Of a stretch of 64,000 nucleotides of DNA, positions 32,943 to 46,800 are shown one piece after another (positions within the stretch are counted from its first letter, which is position 1; every line of letters starts with the position of its first letter). The stretch spans positions 36,842,697-36,906,696 of the forward strand of contig CM019701.1 in the NCBI GenBank assembly GCA_009760885.1, given 5' to 3'. This DNA is from Achatina immaculata (taxonomy: Eukaryota; Mollusca; Gastropoda; Stylommatophora; Achatinidae). Made by a program: the position numbers and the translations under genes. Below the pieces are notes generated by a model. It searched no databases and was not told the origin of the DNA. It worked only from the letters and a program-made list of their open reading frames with translations.

Positions 32943-34803
32943 CTGGAATTTGCAATTTATGAATTATTAGTGTTGCTTTCACAAGATTCCTTTTACACAA
33001 CAAGATAAAATACATCAGGAACAAATTTATACTTACTTTGTGCTAATAGCACTAGGTAGAGCAATAAGCAAAGGCTACAGAATAAAAAAGTTGTTGAATT
33101 TCTGTCTCTAAACAAAACTAGTAATATCTCAAACGTTTAACAAAGCTCAGTAAACAAGAGAATGTAGAAGTTGAAAACAATAATAAAGATTCATTGATGC
33201 TCTTTCCGTAGCTCCCAACATCAGCTCATACAGAGGATGACATGGTCATCAGGAAAAAGTAATCAGAACGGATGTTCTATGTAATAAAACGAGCTTTTCC
33301 CAGCGTGAATCCATGTAGCGGTCTTCTTAGCAACTGTTCCAGTCATGTAGGGCACGTCAGTCAAAACCCCACCGCTCAAGCTGAAGAAGCGTAGAAACAT
33401 TATTTTAGAACCATATCAAGGAATAAGGATAGGGTCTTGATCAACTCTTGCTCGCTGTCATCAATAACATAACCGTCCCTTTATCATCAGCTTTGCTATT
33501 AATGGATAGTTTATATTTTATTAATTGTTAAAAATAAATGTTCATTACTACTGTGCATGCCGCAGGGTTGTGAAGTGTTAGTGCCTTCATACTTCCAGGC
33601 TACTACAGCATCTGGTGAGCTGGGATGCCAGCACCTATTGTTGACTCTCGCAGGAAAGGCCAGTAAATCCATTTTTAAATATTTTTACCTTTACCAACGT
33701 TGCCATTTTCAGTAACTAATTGGAAAGTAATTTGACAAAAACTTGATCATGTTTTCTCGGAATTTACGTCATCAAACCATTGGGTTATGGCTAAAACGTT
33801 ACTTTATTTAAAAAATATAATACACCATCTCGCAGTTTACTTTTGGACTAGTCTTATATAAAATTTACCATGTAATATTTGGGCACTGGAGTCAGCTCGC
33901 TTGATAGATCGGCGAGGAAAATACTTTCACAAAAACTCTTCAGCTTTTCCTCTGTGAGGTTACTTCCGCTGACAGGTTTCACGCATGCGCAGATCTCGTG
34001 AAACAGAACTGGGTCAGAAACCTTTAGGAATAAAATTAAAAAATTTCTAAAACAAATTCTTAGAGGGGAATAAAAGTACAGTTCAGTTCAGTATTAGGTT
34101 CTCGGTATCATCACTAACGAGATACTCCCATAATCGCTCCACCGCCTGTCCAAGAGAGCAACGCACAGTCTGTAAATATTCCGGACTGAGACTGCAATGC
34201 CTCCGATCTATTGGCGTGGCACGATGAAGCACCAGGTGGTTGTACCAGCATACGGTTTGAATCCGTGTGTGCCAAGTTGCATAGAGCAGCGACATTTGTT
34301 TACTTATTTGACATCAATCGTATGTCTTCTAACGATTTTCAAGATGGATGAAAAAAATAAATAGAGCAGTGAGTGTGAACAATTTAATGCGGAAAAACTG
34401 CAACAGAAACCCTAGCAAAGATTCAGGAAATGTTTGGTGGTGCGCTATTTCATGGCTGGACACAATCATGTGGCATGCGCTATTCAAAACTGATTGATCG
34501 TTATTTTATGGCAATAGCAACAGAAGGAGACTTCCTACCTGCACAAGCTCTCAATATGATGTAGAGATGCAGCAGCTCATGTGATGTCTGAACATGTCTC
34601 ACTGGTGCAGAAGAATGTGAACAAAAAATCATAATATCATTCCATGTAGGCATGTAGGAGATAAACGTTAGTTCCCACATTTTGCTTTATTTGTCTGCTC
34701 ACCAAAGATGTCTAACCATTCCCAGCTTTAGAAAGAGCTGGATCGTTATTTCTACAGATAGTTGACTGGGGCTGCTCCGGCCAGACTTGAACCATCGAAC
34801 TTG

Positions 34804-34839
<36 letters not shown>

Positions 34840-37800
34840 TGACCTCTACATCGCTCAGACTCGCATAGAATCTGAAACATAAGAATAAATCACACTCGAA
34901 TTGAGCTAGAGCACAAATAACAAATAGTAAGTAATACAGACACTCACGGGCAAAATAGCTGCCTCGGCTACATCGGGATGTTCTATAATCTTTGATTCCA
35001 GCCACGATGGGTACAGAACAGCTGCACCGTAAATAATAGTATCCTTGTTCCTGCCCATCACAAAGAGATTCCCATTCTCGTCTTGATAACCTACGTCTTC
35101 TGTGTTTAACCAGCCGTCTTTGGTAAAACTTTTGGCATTATTTGGGTCTGGATTTTCCACACTGTTAAAATAACCTTTCAGGACACAACCACCTGGAGAA
35201 AAAAGAAAAAGGAGTAAGGAAATGGACTCTGGTGTATTAAGGAATTAAGGAATATATTTTCAGTCACACACAGCGCAAATGAAATAGGTATCTTTCTATT
35301 CTTCAAATGTCTTGAAGTTTTGCACATTACATAACTAGTATGTTGACCAGCAAATTAGAAAAAAAATGTCAACAGACGTAAGATATTCACAGATGGATAT
35401 AACCATAAACAAAGAGAGACTGGAACAAGTGACAAACTACTCCTACCTAGGACATACACTAACTGAAGATGGGAGATGTGAGATGGAGTTAAAGGAAAGA
35501 ATAGATATGGTAAAACATACATTCAACACCTTGAAGACAGTGCTGTTATCCATAAATCTGCCCATAAAAACAAAATTAAGATTTCTAATATCTCCTCTGT
35601 TTTACTGTATGTAGCAGAAATCTGGACTCTAAGCAAAAAGATAAAGAGAAAGATTAATGTAGCAGAAATTTGGTTCTACAGAAATCTAGGTCATATAACA
35701 CGGAGAATCAAACAACTGATTCAAAAACTGAAACAACTGCACAGGGTTTTAGAACAGCTCCAAGTGCAATGTGAACTTCTCAAAGAAATAAGGATGAAAA
35801 AACACAATAAGTTAAAAGACATAACAATATAACGAAAACCTATACTAAAGGGAAAGGTGAATGGAAGAAGAGCAAGAGGAAGACAGAGATAAATGGGCAG
35901 ATAATATACCAGAATGGACAGGATACAGTGTGGCTGAGTGCACCATCAAGGGGAGGGAACGAAAGAACTGGAGATTCACTAGCACCTTCTGGAGAAGGCA
36001 CATGATGATGATGATGATGATGAAAGAAGCCGACTGCGATTTAGTTGTGTTGAGAACTCCAAAATTTGTTCATTAATAGATATTTATAATCTGTATTTAA
36101 AGATGGTATTTGCAAATGATTACCTTTATTACAACGGGCTAACACTGCTAACTTGAATTTGCATAAAAGCATATAAGGTTAGAATGTTTTTAACCAAACA
36201 AGACTTCTTACTCAGTACATTTCAACACAAGGACCCTCTGAAACATACAAAATATCCAAACAAAATTCAATTTCTCGCCAGAAAACTCATTGCGGCTCTT
36301 CCTATACCGACGCTATTTTGAATGTAGATCAACTTGTTACTGACGTAAACGTTACACAAAAAACATTAGCACGCAGACTTCGATAGTGTACACGGTTATG
36401 TGTCACAATAATAAAACTTGAATCGTTATAAAATTATAACCTGCTTTAACTAGAGTATTTATTTATAGACAACTTGTTTGTTTGATGTACCTTTGAGATG
36501 GATTGTTCCAAACTGTCTTGGCTTGCAGATTTCTCCCTTGTCATCGACAACTCTGAGCTGTATTTCGCTTAATGCGTTTCCACAGAAAAAGTCCTCTGTA
36601 TTTTCAGCTGAAATTCACAAAGAAGATTTTGAATGTAGTATCTACTGACCGACTATTTCTTACAGTTGTTGTGGGTTTTTTAACAGTAAATACTAGCGGC
36701 GATAACAATGGCAGCAAGTAACAGCCGTGTGAGCGCAAATAATCATTGTGAAAATTATAGAATTATTAATAACTAGCTGATTACCCGGCGTTGCCCGAGT
36801 ATTTATTTATCCCAATCAACAAAGTTCTATTCACTTCCACAATCTTCTAGAAGGTTCTACAATGTTCTATTCATTTCCACAATCTTCTAGAAGGTTATAC
36901 AGAGTCTAGATTGTTCTAGAGAGTTCTATTCCTTCTATTCGACTAATTGTTGGCTTAATTGTCATCAAGACTGTCACCAATCAGTTTAGCGACCACGATT
37001 ACTATAAATTCGACACTGATGTCGGTTATTTTAGACATTTTATTTTTCACCACTTCTCACCCCCTCCCCCCAATGCTGATGGATACCGAACTTGCGAGTG
37101 CCACTATTCATCTCAGCGACCCTTAAAACTATGGATTCGGTCGTTTTCGATTATTTGTACATGTCACACCATCCCATACCCACTCCTAGGACCCCATGCC
37201 GATTGGGGCTGAACTTTTACTTAAACAGCATCGGGAGTGTCACTATTCATCTCAGCGACACCGAAAACTATGGAATCGACACTAATATCGGTCATTTTCG
37301 ATTATTTTTACATGTAACCCCGACCCATAGGGGTATCCTAGGGGTGATCTAGCCCCCCCCCTCCCCTCGGTGCACTGTCCAGATTGTAAGTCATATGTGT
37401 GCCAAGTTTTGTTGAAAGTGCTCCAGTTTCTTAGGTCATATAACACTGACGTCTTGTCAAACTGCACGGGATAGTTAGGAAAAAAAAATTAAATTTGAAG
37501 TGTCGAACAGTGAAATGCGTAGGTGTCTGTGTTGAAACAACAGTCTAATTTAAATAGTAGAGTTTTAATTGTTGGTTTAAGGAAAGAGGGTTATGTCATG
37601 ATTAATGATTATTTCACGTGGATGGAGTGGGCTTTTCTTCATGATAGAATGTTCAAGAATTATGGGAAGATTTTAGAAGCGCACATTTAAGCTTGAGCAA
37701 CTTTTATTGAGAATCTTGGTGTGTAGGATTTTTGTATAGAATGTTTGCTGAGTAGTCATATTTCGCAGTTGAGTAGTTGCAAGTCAGTTTCAGTAATGTA

Positions 37801-40800
37801 ATAGTTTTAGCTCAGCATATTGTCCTTTTGGACTGTGTTCTTTCTCCTTTTACTGATATGTAGATGCTAGGAGTGTTGTCCTTGCCAGGACAGAGATTTG
37901 TGTGTTTGAGAGATGTGTTGAAAGTTCGGTATATTGTAAGTAGTTGTTTTTTTTTACTTGCTTATTGTTGTCAGACTTTTCTTCCCCTTGGCGCTGTCTA
38001 TGCGCCAGGGAAGCTCTTGTATTGTTAGTTAAATCACCCTCCCATGTTGGCGGTAAGTTTTCCTTCCTCATCTCCATCGTTCACCATTCATTTTTCCATT
38101 CAATATATGTTTGATGTGTATCTTGGATGTTAGTCTGTTCATTACTTTCATGGAGTTTCCTTGCTGTGGTCTTGCTGAGTGAGTGGGAAATCTTGTAAAA
38201 GTTTTCATACGTGACATTGTTGTTTTTATTGCGGTAGTTGCGAACCTGGCATTGTTGTTGTGTCAGTCGTGTATACCACAGGGACAAGTTGCCTTTTTTG
38301 GTACAGTAGGGTTACAAACACTTACAGGCAGCAAGAGCATGAAAATCTTTCTAACACAGACAAAGGTCACAAAAAGTCCATCTATCTGATGCTCTGTGTA
38401 CTAATCACACAGGTATACGTCTTTACTGGCACTGACAATATAAATATACCATATCGTAAGTTTCCTTGTGAGATATACTTCATTTTTTCTTTCTCTTTTG
38501 AAGTAGGACTTACACTGTTCTTGTGCTCACGAAAAACAGTGACAACGTTAGAAAGAAAACAAGAGACTCTTTACTTCACAAAACTGGCGGAAGGAGAGGA
38601 TTAGATCATGAAACGTAGGCAATGGCGATAAATAAACACCAGCGACGGAGACTTACATGTTACCGCTCCACAAGATATTCCTCCGGCTTCAGTAGAACCG
38701 TAGCAAACAAGAACCTCTTCAGCGACTGTTAACATGCCTGGCAAGTGTGACTGGAAATGTAAAACAAACACGGAGCTAATTTCAGGGTTTTTTTTAAATG
38801 AGACGTAAAAGACAGGAAAAGATACCTCAACAATATAATTCCAGTAGAGTAGAAGTAGTTGTTGAGCAATAGAGGGCTCACCTGGGCAAGAGCAGAAAAA
38901 AAGGCGAAAGACAGGCATTTGTGGAAAACCCTTGCGGAAGCCCCATGTGCCCTGGGCACTTAAGGTTCAGAGAGAGAGAGAGAGAGAGAAGTAATAAATA
39001 ATGACAGACAGAGGACAAACAGCGATGATAAGACAATGATGACTTCCACAAAAAATGGACACAGTATGAACTGGAGAGAATTTATAACAAGTTTGGCGTT
39101 AAGGGAGGATATGTTTCATGGTAGACGGCAGAAAAGATTGTCGCATCAAGAATGGTATAAGCAAATCTGTCACATGAAGGATGGCATAAGAAAATTTGTC
39201 AGATGAAGAATAACATAAAAGAATCTACCACACAGTAGATGTCATGAATGAATCTGTCACATGGAGGGTCCATTCACATACATGGCAGCATCCACCACAT
39301 GAAGGATGACAGTAAGTTAATGCAACTAAATTTGCCACAGGTAACATACCACAAGTGAATCTGTCATACAAAAGGTGACATGAGAGAACCTGTCATGTTA
39401 AGGTTGTATAAGATAATCTGAATTGTGAACGGTTGTATGAGAGATTCTGTCTTATGAGAGACGACATGTGAGAATCTGGAATATGAAGGGTTGTATGAGA
39501 GAATGTGTTACATTAGTGGTGGCATGAGAGAATCTGTTGTATGAAAGGTTTTAAGTGAGAATTTGTCACATCAAGTGTTGTCGGAAAGCATATGAATATA
39601 ATGTGTAGTAGGAGTTCAGGATCATATGGGGCATACTCTGAAGTGGACTTGCCTAATACCACATTAGTATTCACAGGTAGACACACATATTGTGTTCATT
39701 AGATCCATGTATATCACGTCTATGTATGGAATTAGCTAAAATGAGCAAATAACTGAACAGATAATGTGTTGCGAATGAATTCTGTACCCGTGTTTCATAC
39801 ATCATGTTGTCATGATCAGTGACGTGACATGAATAGACAGGTGGCACAATGCTATTTCCCTAAATCGCCCCAAATGTCAAAATACCCTTACAATAACATT
39901 TCTTTCATTAAAAAAACTGTATTTCAACACTCTTCTAGGAAACAGGGTGTGTTGTTGCATTTCCTCAGGCATCATCCGCTTATAGGAAGCCACGAGTCAT
40001 ACTGCCCTATAAGTTAACTCGTCGACAGGACTAGACTGCTAGCAGCTGTTCTTGACATGCAATCGAGATGTACGGCGCAGCGGCATTCTGTATCAAGAGA
40101 TTTTCATGTTGACATGGTCATCAAAATGGATTGGCTGACGAAACCTGACACCAGCATAGCAAGACAGGCGCTGACATGAGATCCTCAAGGAAATAGAAAT
40201 CTAGGAATCCCTAGAAGTACTCGGAGAATATAAATTATGGCGGTGCTCAGAGACAAGGGATGCATATTAAAGGAAGTAGAGAATAAATTCAACAAAAGAG
40301 ACGACTGTAGAGACTTTATCCGTGGCATATGCTACCAAGGGAGTAAAAGGCTATTATTATTATTATTATAATTACTGAAAATAAAACTACAGCAAATATT
40401 TTTTGTCTATCGATCATCATAAGATCGCAGAAAGTGTTAACATCTAAACTTCATTTTCATGTAGAGACGTTATATTAAATCATAACGCATTCTTTTTAAC
40501 GCATGAGGGGACTTGGCAGACGAAGCAAGTGCTTTGGCTTTAATTAAAGAACTCCATAGACATACAATGTTCTATGATCTTGTTATAGATAAGTCTGCGC
40601 TGAAAGAAGACAGAAAAATTCCAAGAATGCATAAATAAGAGTCAGTGAAATTTTCATCTCGTTCTATGAGGTTAGAGGGGTAAGAGTATCCCCTATCAAA
40701 GGAGAAATAAGACGCTTCCTTACATCCGTTAGTCTACAGGAAACCCGTAGGCAAGGTGTAGTGCCCGTATAGCCCCCCTTCCCGATCAGGGTGACGTGAA

Positions 40801-43800
40801 GCCATGGGAGCAGGTGGTGGATGGAATGGGAGAGTAGCCGACATATAATGTGGGTTATGGTCACCATTCCATGATGGTAGGCAGGTGACCTCAATATAGG
40901 GACAATGGCTACGATCACTATCTAGTACAGTCACTGCCTGGAAGGAAAGCAATGGTAAACTACCTTCTGGAAATATACCAACAAACCCAAACAGCAACAT
41001 GGGAGGTCAGATAGAAAAATGGTCTGGTGGCGAGTCCCCCAGGCCAGATAGATCTAATTTTAACACTGGGGAAGAGTGTGAGACAGAGGTCAGTACTAGT
41101 AATTGTGATGACGGACAAAATCCTGACAGTGTTACAAAGGAAAACCCCTGCATCAAACTAAAAAGAAAAATAAGAGTTGAAACATGGAATGTGAGAAGTA
41201 TGTATGAGGGAAAGTATCAAATAATAAGTGACGAGATTAAAAGAGCGGGATACACATTTTGAGAATCTGCGAACATCGATGGAAAGGATCAGAACACTTT
41301 AAGAGCGAGAATGATGGTATCTTTACATACTCTGGTGGAGAATTAGGAGGAAAGAATGAAATGGCTTTTTACTTGGACAAATTAAAATCAAAAGCATTAC
41401 AGTAACTGATAGAATCCTTACAATCAGACTTAAGGGCACTCCTAGAAATGTAACAATCATCCAGATATATGCACCTTCATCAGCAGAAGAAGAAGAGGAA
41501 GTAGAAGACTTTTATAACATGCTACAAACAACGATAGACCAGGTACGGAAAAATGATATTATATTAATAATGGGGGATTTAATGCAAAGATTGGTACAGA
41601 AAGAGCAGAAGATGAAGGATATGTTGTGGGGAAATTTAGCATAGGACATAGAAATGAGGCAGGTGACAATCTAATGGCGTTTTTCATGGAAAATGAGTTA
41701 ATGATTGGTAACACACTTTTTAAACAACATCCAAGAAGACTTTATACATGGACATCACCTGATGGGAAAACCAAGAATAAAATAGATTACATTTTAGTGC
41801 AAAGAAAGTGGAGATCAAGTATAAGATCAGTAAAAACTTTACCAGGTGCTAACTGTGACACTGACCATGAATTATTAATAGCAGATATGAAGATAAAGAT
41901 AAAAAAGACAGTTACGGGATCAAGACCACTCCGCTTTGATCTTACAAAAATACCAGAACAATACAGTATAGAAGTGAAGAACCATTTCGAAATCCTGATG
42001 GCTGTACAGGAGGAGATGACACCAGATGATTTGGCTACACAAGACAGAGATATCTTAATAACAACAACTAAAGACGTGGCTTCAGTAAAGAAAACACAAA
42101 AGAATGGATGGATTACAAGCAGGCACACTAGAACTAATAAAATAACGTAGAGAAATAAAGACGAAATGGAAAACATTGATGAGAAATGTCACACCTAAGC
42201 AAAATATAATATGTAATGAGGTGGGGAAGACGTTGACAGAGACAGAGGAAATTATAGAAAGATTGAATGAATACTGCAAAGGAATGTATGAAACAACCGA
42301 CTGTGAAAGAAGAAATGAACAGTGTGAATTATTATTGGAGGAGGAAGAATCCGAACCGACAATAGAAGAAGTTTTATGGCAAAAAAGAGTCTGAAAAATG
42401 GTAAATCACCAGGATGTGATGAGATAACAGATGAATTTATTAAAGCAAGAGGAAAGGAATGTGCAACAATCTGTCATGCACTATGTAAAAAGATATGGCA
42501 TTCAGCTATTTGGCCAAAAGAATGGAAAATAACTATATTCATACCACTGCCAAAAAAAGAGTAACCTGAAATTATGCACAAACTACAGAACTGTTGTCCT
42601 GATTAGTCACGCCAGTAAAATTCTGTTAAAAATCATAATGGGTAGACTTCGTAAGAAAATAGAAGAAGTCAATATGTTCCAAGTTGGTTTTAGACAAGGA
42701 AGAGAACCACGAGATCACATATCCAATATAAGATTAATAATAGAGAAATGCAGAGAGTTTAATGTGAATCTATATTTATCTTTTATAGACTACTCAAAGG
42801 CATTTGATTGTGTACAACACCAGAAACTTTGGGAAATAATGGAAAAAAAAAGGGATTTCCAACACATTTTATACAGTTAATATCACTGCTGTATCTAGAC
42901 CTACAGGCATCAGTGAGAATAAATGGTGAAACAACAACTTGGTTTGACATAAAACAAGGGGTCCATCAGGGTACATACTGTCGCCTTACTTATTTAACTT
43001 GTATACTGAAAATATAATGAGGAATGTTAGAGAAGATGCAGACGAAGAATACTACGATGCCATAACAATTGGAGGTTATTATTAAATAATGAATGAATAA
43101 TCTTTATTTTTATAGTGTAAAGAATTTGGAGAAATAACAGAAATTAGATATGCTGATGACATGGTAGCACTGTCTACAATACAAAAAGGAATTGAAAAAC
43201 TAATTATGTCAGTCCGTAAGAATATTGAAGAGCAAAAGCTCTATCTTAATGCGAAGAAAACTAAATTGGTGACAACTGACAAAAGAAATAAGGCAGCTGA
43301 AATATGTATCATGGAGGAAAAATTGGAAGAGGTGGAGAATTTTGAATATATTGGATCATTACTAACTAATAATAGAGACACAATAAGGAGGACATCTATC
43401 GCTCTTAAAAACATAAAACAACTAAAGAAACTGTGGAGAAGAACAGACAGAACTACAAAAATACGATTTTTAAGGGCATCCATCTTTCCCATCGCAACAT
43501 ATGCCTGTGAGACCTGGACACTTAACAAAACAGCGGAGAAACATATAAATGCCTTTGAATGTAAATGCTACAGAAGAGTTCTTCAGATATCATGAACATA
43601 AAAAAGAACAAATATATCCATATTACAAGAACTTAATATTGAAGAAGGCTGGCTAGTAAAGAAGATTAAATAGAGAAAACTTAAATATTTTAGATATATT
43701 AAACGTCGTGATAATGTAGAGAAGACCGTCTTGGAAGGATACGTAATGGGAAGAAGAGAGGAAGACCAAGGCGAAGATGGTTGCAGGACATCGTTGATAA

Positions 43801-46800
43801 TCTGCAAATGGATGCATCAGTTGCAGGGCATCTTGCTTACAACCGGGAGGCCTACAAGAGACAAAGTTCCACAAGGGACATGCACATGACTGACTGTCTC
43901 TATGAGTGTGCTTTAACATTGTATTTTTGAGGTGACTTGTCATTGTGTTTTTCTCTATGGAATGAGACTGGAAGATTAAATTAATGTTTAAACAAAAAAA
44001 AGCATAACTGATTTTTTAATGTTCTGTGATAGATGCAGAATAGTATTTACAGTATTTATGGAAAATGTTGTTAGCACATCTAGTCCCTTATGAAATATGT
44101 CACCATAAGCCACTGATCATGATACATTGTTGCATTGTTGATATTATGATCCATAAGATAATTAAAATTGAAATAACACTGTTTGCTACATTAAAACTAC
44201 GCCACAAAACTTTTTATCATATATGTATGTATATGAAGAAGAACAGTATATATATATATACATATATATGCTGTTATTCTCCTGGCTGTAATTGATCTAT
44301 ATTAGATGAACAAACAAACCAAAAAATTACCTTTTTGAAAGGCTGACCGCTAGTTCCCAGAATTTTAACTTTATAATCTGTACTACCAGTGCTTGCGACG
44401 TGGTTGAGGACATTCTCAAGATCCAAAGGAAGGATGATGGCCATCGTACATCGTTCTCTACGAATCGCTGTCCACACATAATCTCCCTTCTTTCCTCCAC
44501 CCTCGAACAAATCAAGTAAGACACGTTTATCACCGCCACAGTATGTTGAGTAAGGAAACCCGCCAGTCCAGCCTAAAGACAACAAAGGATGCAGTTTAAA
44601 ATTCGCAATATTTTTAATTGTGTTTAATATACAAGGAGAGTTCAGAAAGTGATGCACCACATCGTTTTTTTTCAGCTTATAATGAAGATAGAAGCATACA
44701 ATTTTGCACACTTTAAATATGGCATGTGCGGATTATGTGAACCAAATTGCACCCAACTGGCCAAATAATATGGCTGCCCTAACCGTTGAAATGGAGCGTG
44801 TTAGCAACTTGCGGTATAAGTAGTGAATTGTGATAGAATTTCTCGTTGCAGAAAAGGAAACTGAACATTCACAAGCGTCTATGTGATGTGTATGGAAGTT
44901 GTGCAGTCGACATGAGTACAGTCAGTCGCTGGGTTCAGAGAATCAAAGAATCAATAAGTGGAGATAAAGAATTGCATGATCGACCGCGCTGTGGACGTCC
45001 TGCCACAGCCACCAAGGCAGGAATGTTCAAATGCTCTGGGGGCATTATTCTTACTGATAGGCGTATCACTACTCAACAATTGGCCTTAAAACTGTCAGTC
45101 AGCAGTGGTAGTGCAAATGCAGTTATAAAAGCTCTCGGATTTTCTAAGGTTTGTGCAAGATGGGTTCCTCGAAGTCTCACAAATGATCATCGATTGCAAA
45201 GGAAAGCAATTTATTCTGAATTGTGTTTCTAAGGACTGTAAATGCGTCTCAAACAGCCTCTGGCAGTCAAGTCCAGCTCCTGGCCTTCCCGTGGCAGAAC
45301 TGTTTAAACTGACAGGAGAAGGGGCGAGGGCGAATATCTGGCGCCTGAAAACCAGATACTTAGGGTAGATGAGTGGCACGTTTGGTAGCTCATCTGCCGC
45401 TGTTGGCGAGATTTTTCAGTTGCCGTGCGTGGAGCGGTGCTCCTCCTGGCCAATGAAGAAAGGTGTAAATGAGGTTGCCGCGCAGCATCACTGTGGAAAA
45501 GGTGGTAGAAAGGATAAAGCGAAGCAAACAGTCAAATCACGGCACCTCTGGTCTGGAGGTCTGCCACGTCCTGAGTGCAGTCATATCGGGTGAAATGCAT
45601 GAACCGGCTTGTCACAGAGGTTAAGACACTACTGGCGAGACTCTTAAAATGCCGCGCGTGGAGTGAAGCTCCTCCCGGTCAAGGAAGAAATGCGGAAAAG
45701 AAATAAAGGTTGCTGTGCGTTGCCGATGGAAAAGATGGTGGAAAGGATAAAGTGAAGTTTAATCGGTATGTCCACTAGTATCGCTACGAGAGCTATACAT
45801 ACCACGGCACCTCTGCTCTAGAGGCCGGCCACGTCCGAAATACACCTACACTGGTGAAATATGCCTAAACCGGCACACACCAGGGGTGGAACTTGATGGC
45901 TAGACATGTCATGCTACCTCCGCTCTAGAGGTCGATCACGCCTGATATACACCCATACTGGTGAATTTTGCCTAAACCGGCTCACACCAGGGGTGAATCT
46001 TGAAGGCTATGCATGTCAAGGTACCTCTGCTCTAGAGGTCGGTCACGTCCCAAACACGCCCACACTGGGATAATATGCCTAAACCGGCTTAACCCAGGGG
46101 TGGAAGTCACTAGTGGCGAGGATTCGTCCTCATGGACAAAAGCTCCATCCTGGTCACAACTAGGAAGGGTAGCGGCCACGACCGCAAAATGCTGAAGTCG
46201 GAGACACTGGACCAGGGCAGTCTAGATAGGCAACCACCTCTCACCCGGCGGGGATGTTTGTGTATCCTAATCACGCTGAGGTTTTCCGGTGAGAAAGTCC
46301 AACTCTGGACTGGAAGGGCAACCACCTCTCACCCGGCGGTGATACACGGGTATCTCAAAACACGTCGAGGTTTTCCGGTGAGAAGGTCCAACTCTGGCCT
46401 GGGTGGGCTACCGCCTCTCACCCAGCGGGGATGCACTGATATCCTAAACACGTTGAGGTCTTCCGGTGAGAAAGTCCAACTCTAGACTAAACTGGTGCAA
46501 TGAAAACCATGGTGTCACGCAATCCCGCTTCTGAGACCCACGAAGAATACAGGTTAAGCCCTGTGATACTCTGAACCCCTTGTGGTCCTCTCGTGGATCT
46601 CGTGTGGTCCTTTCGGGGACCACACAGGAAATCACGGGACCTAACGAGGAACACAGGCATAAATTCAGTAGGATCACAGGGCGGTTTTGGTGGTAGAAGC
46701 GAACGAAGAAGAAGAAGAAGATTCTGAATTGTAGGAGCTCTTCAATGCTGAGAGAGAGATAGAGAGTACTTTTTGGCTAAGATCGTAACAGGTTACGAAA

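Noticed and set aside
40664..41000. Minus-strand frames opposite the L-E LINE leader
   Set aside because: They are antisense to a LINE leader that is recognisable by its context and by gcctggaaggaaagcaatgg.
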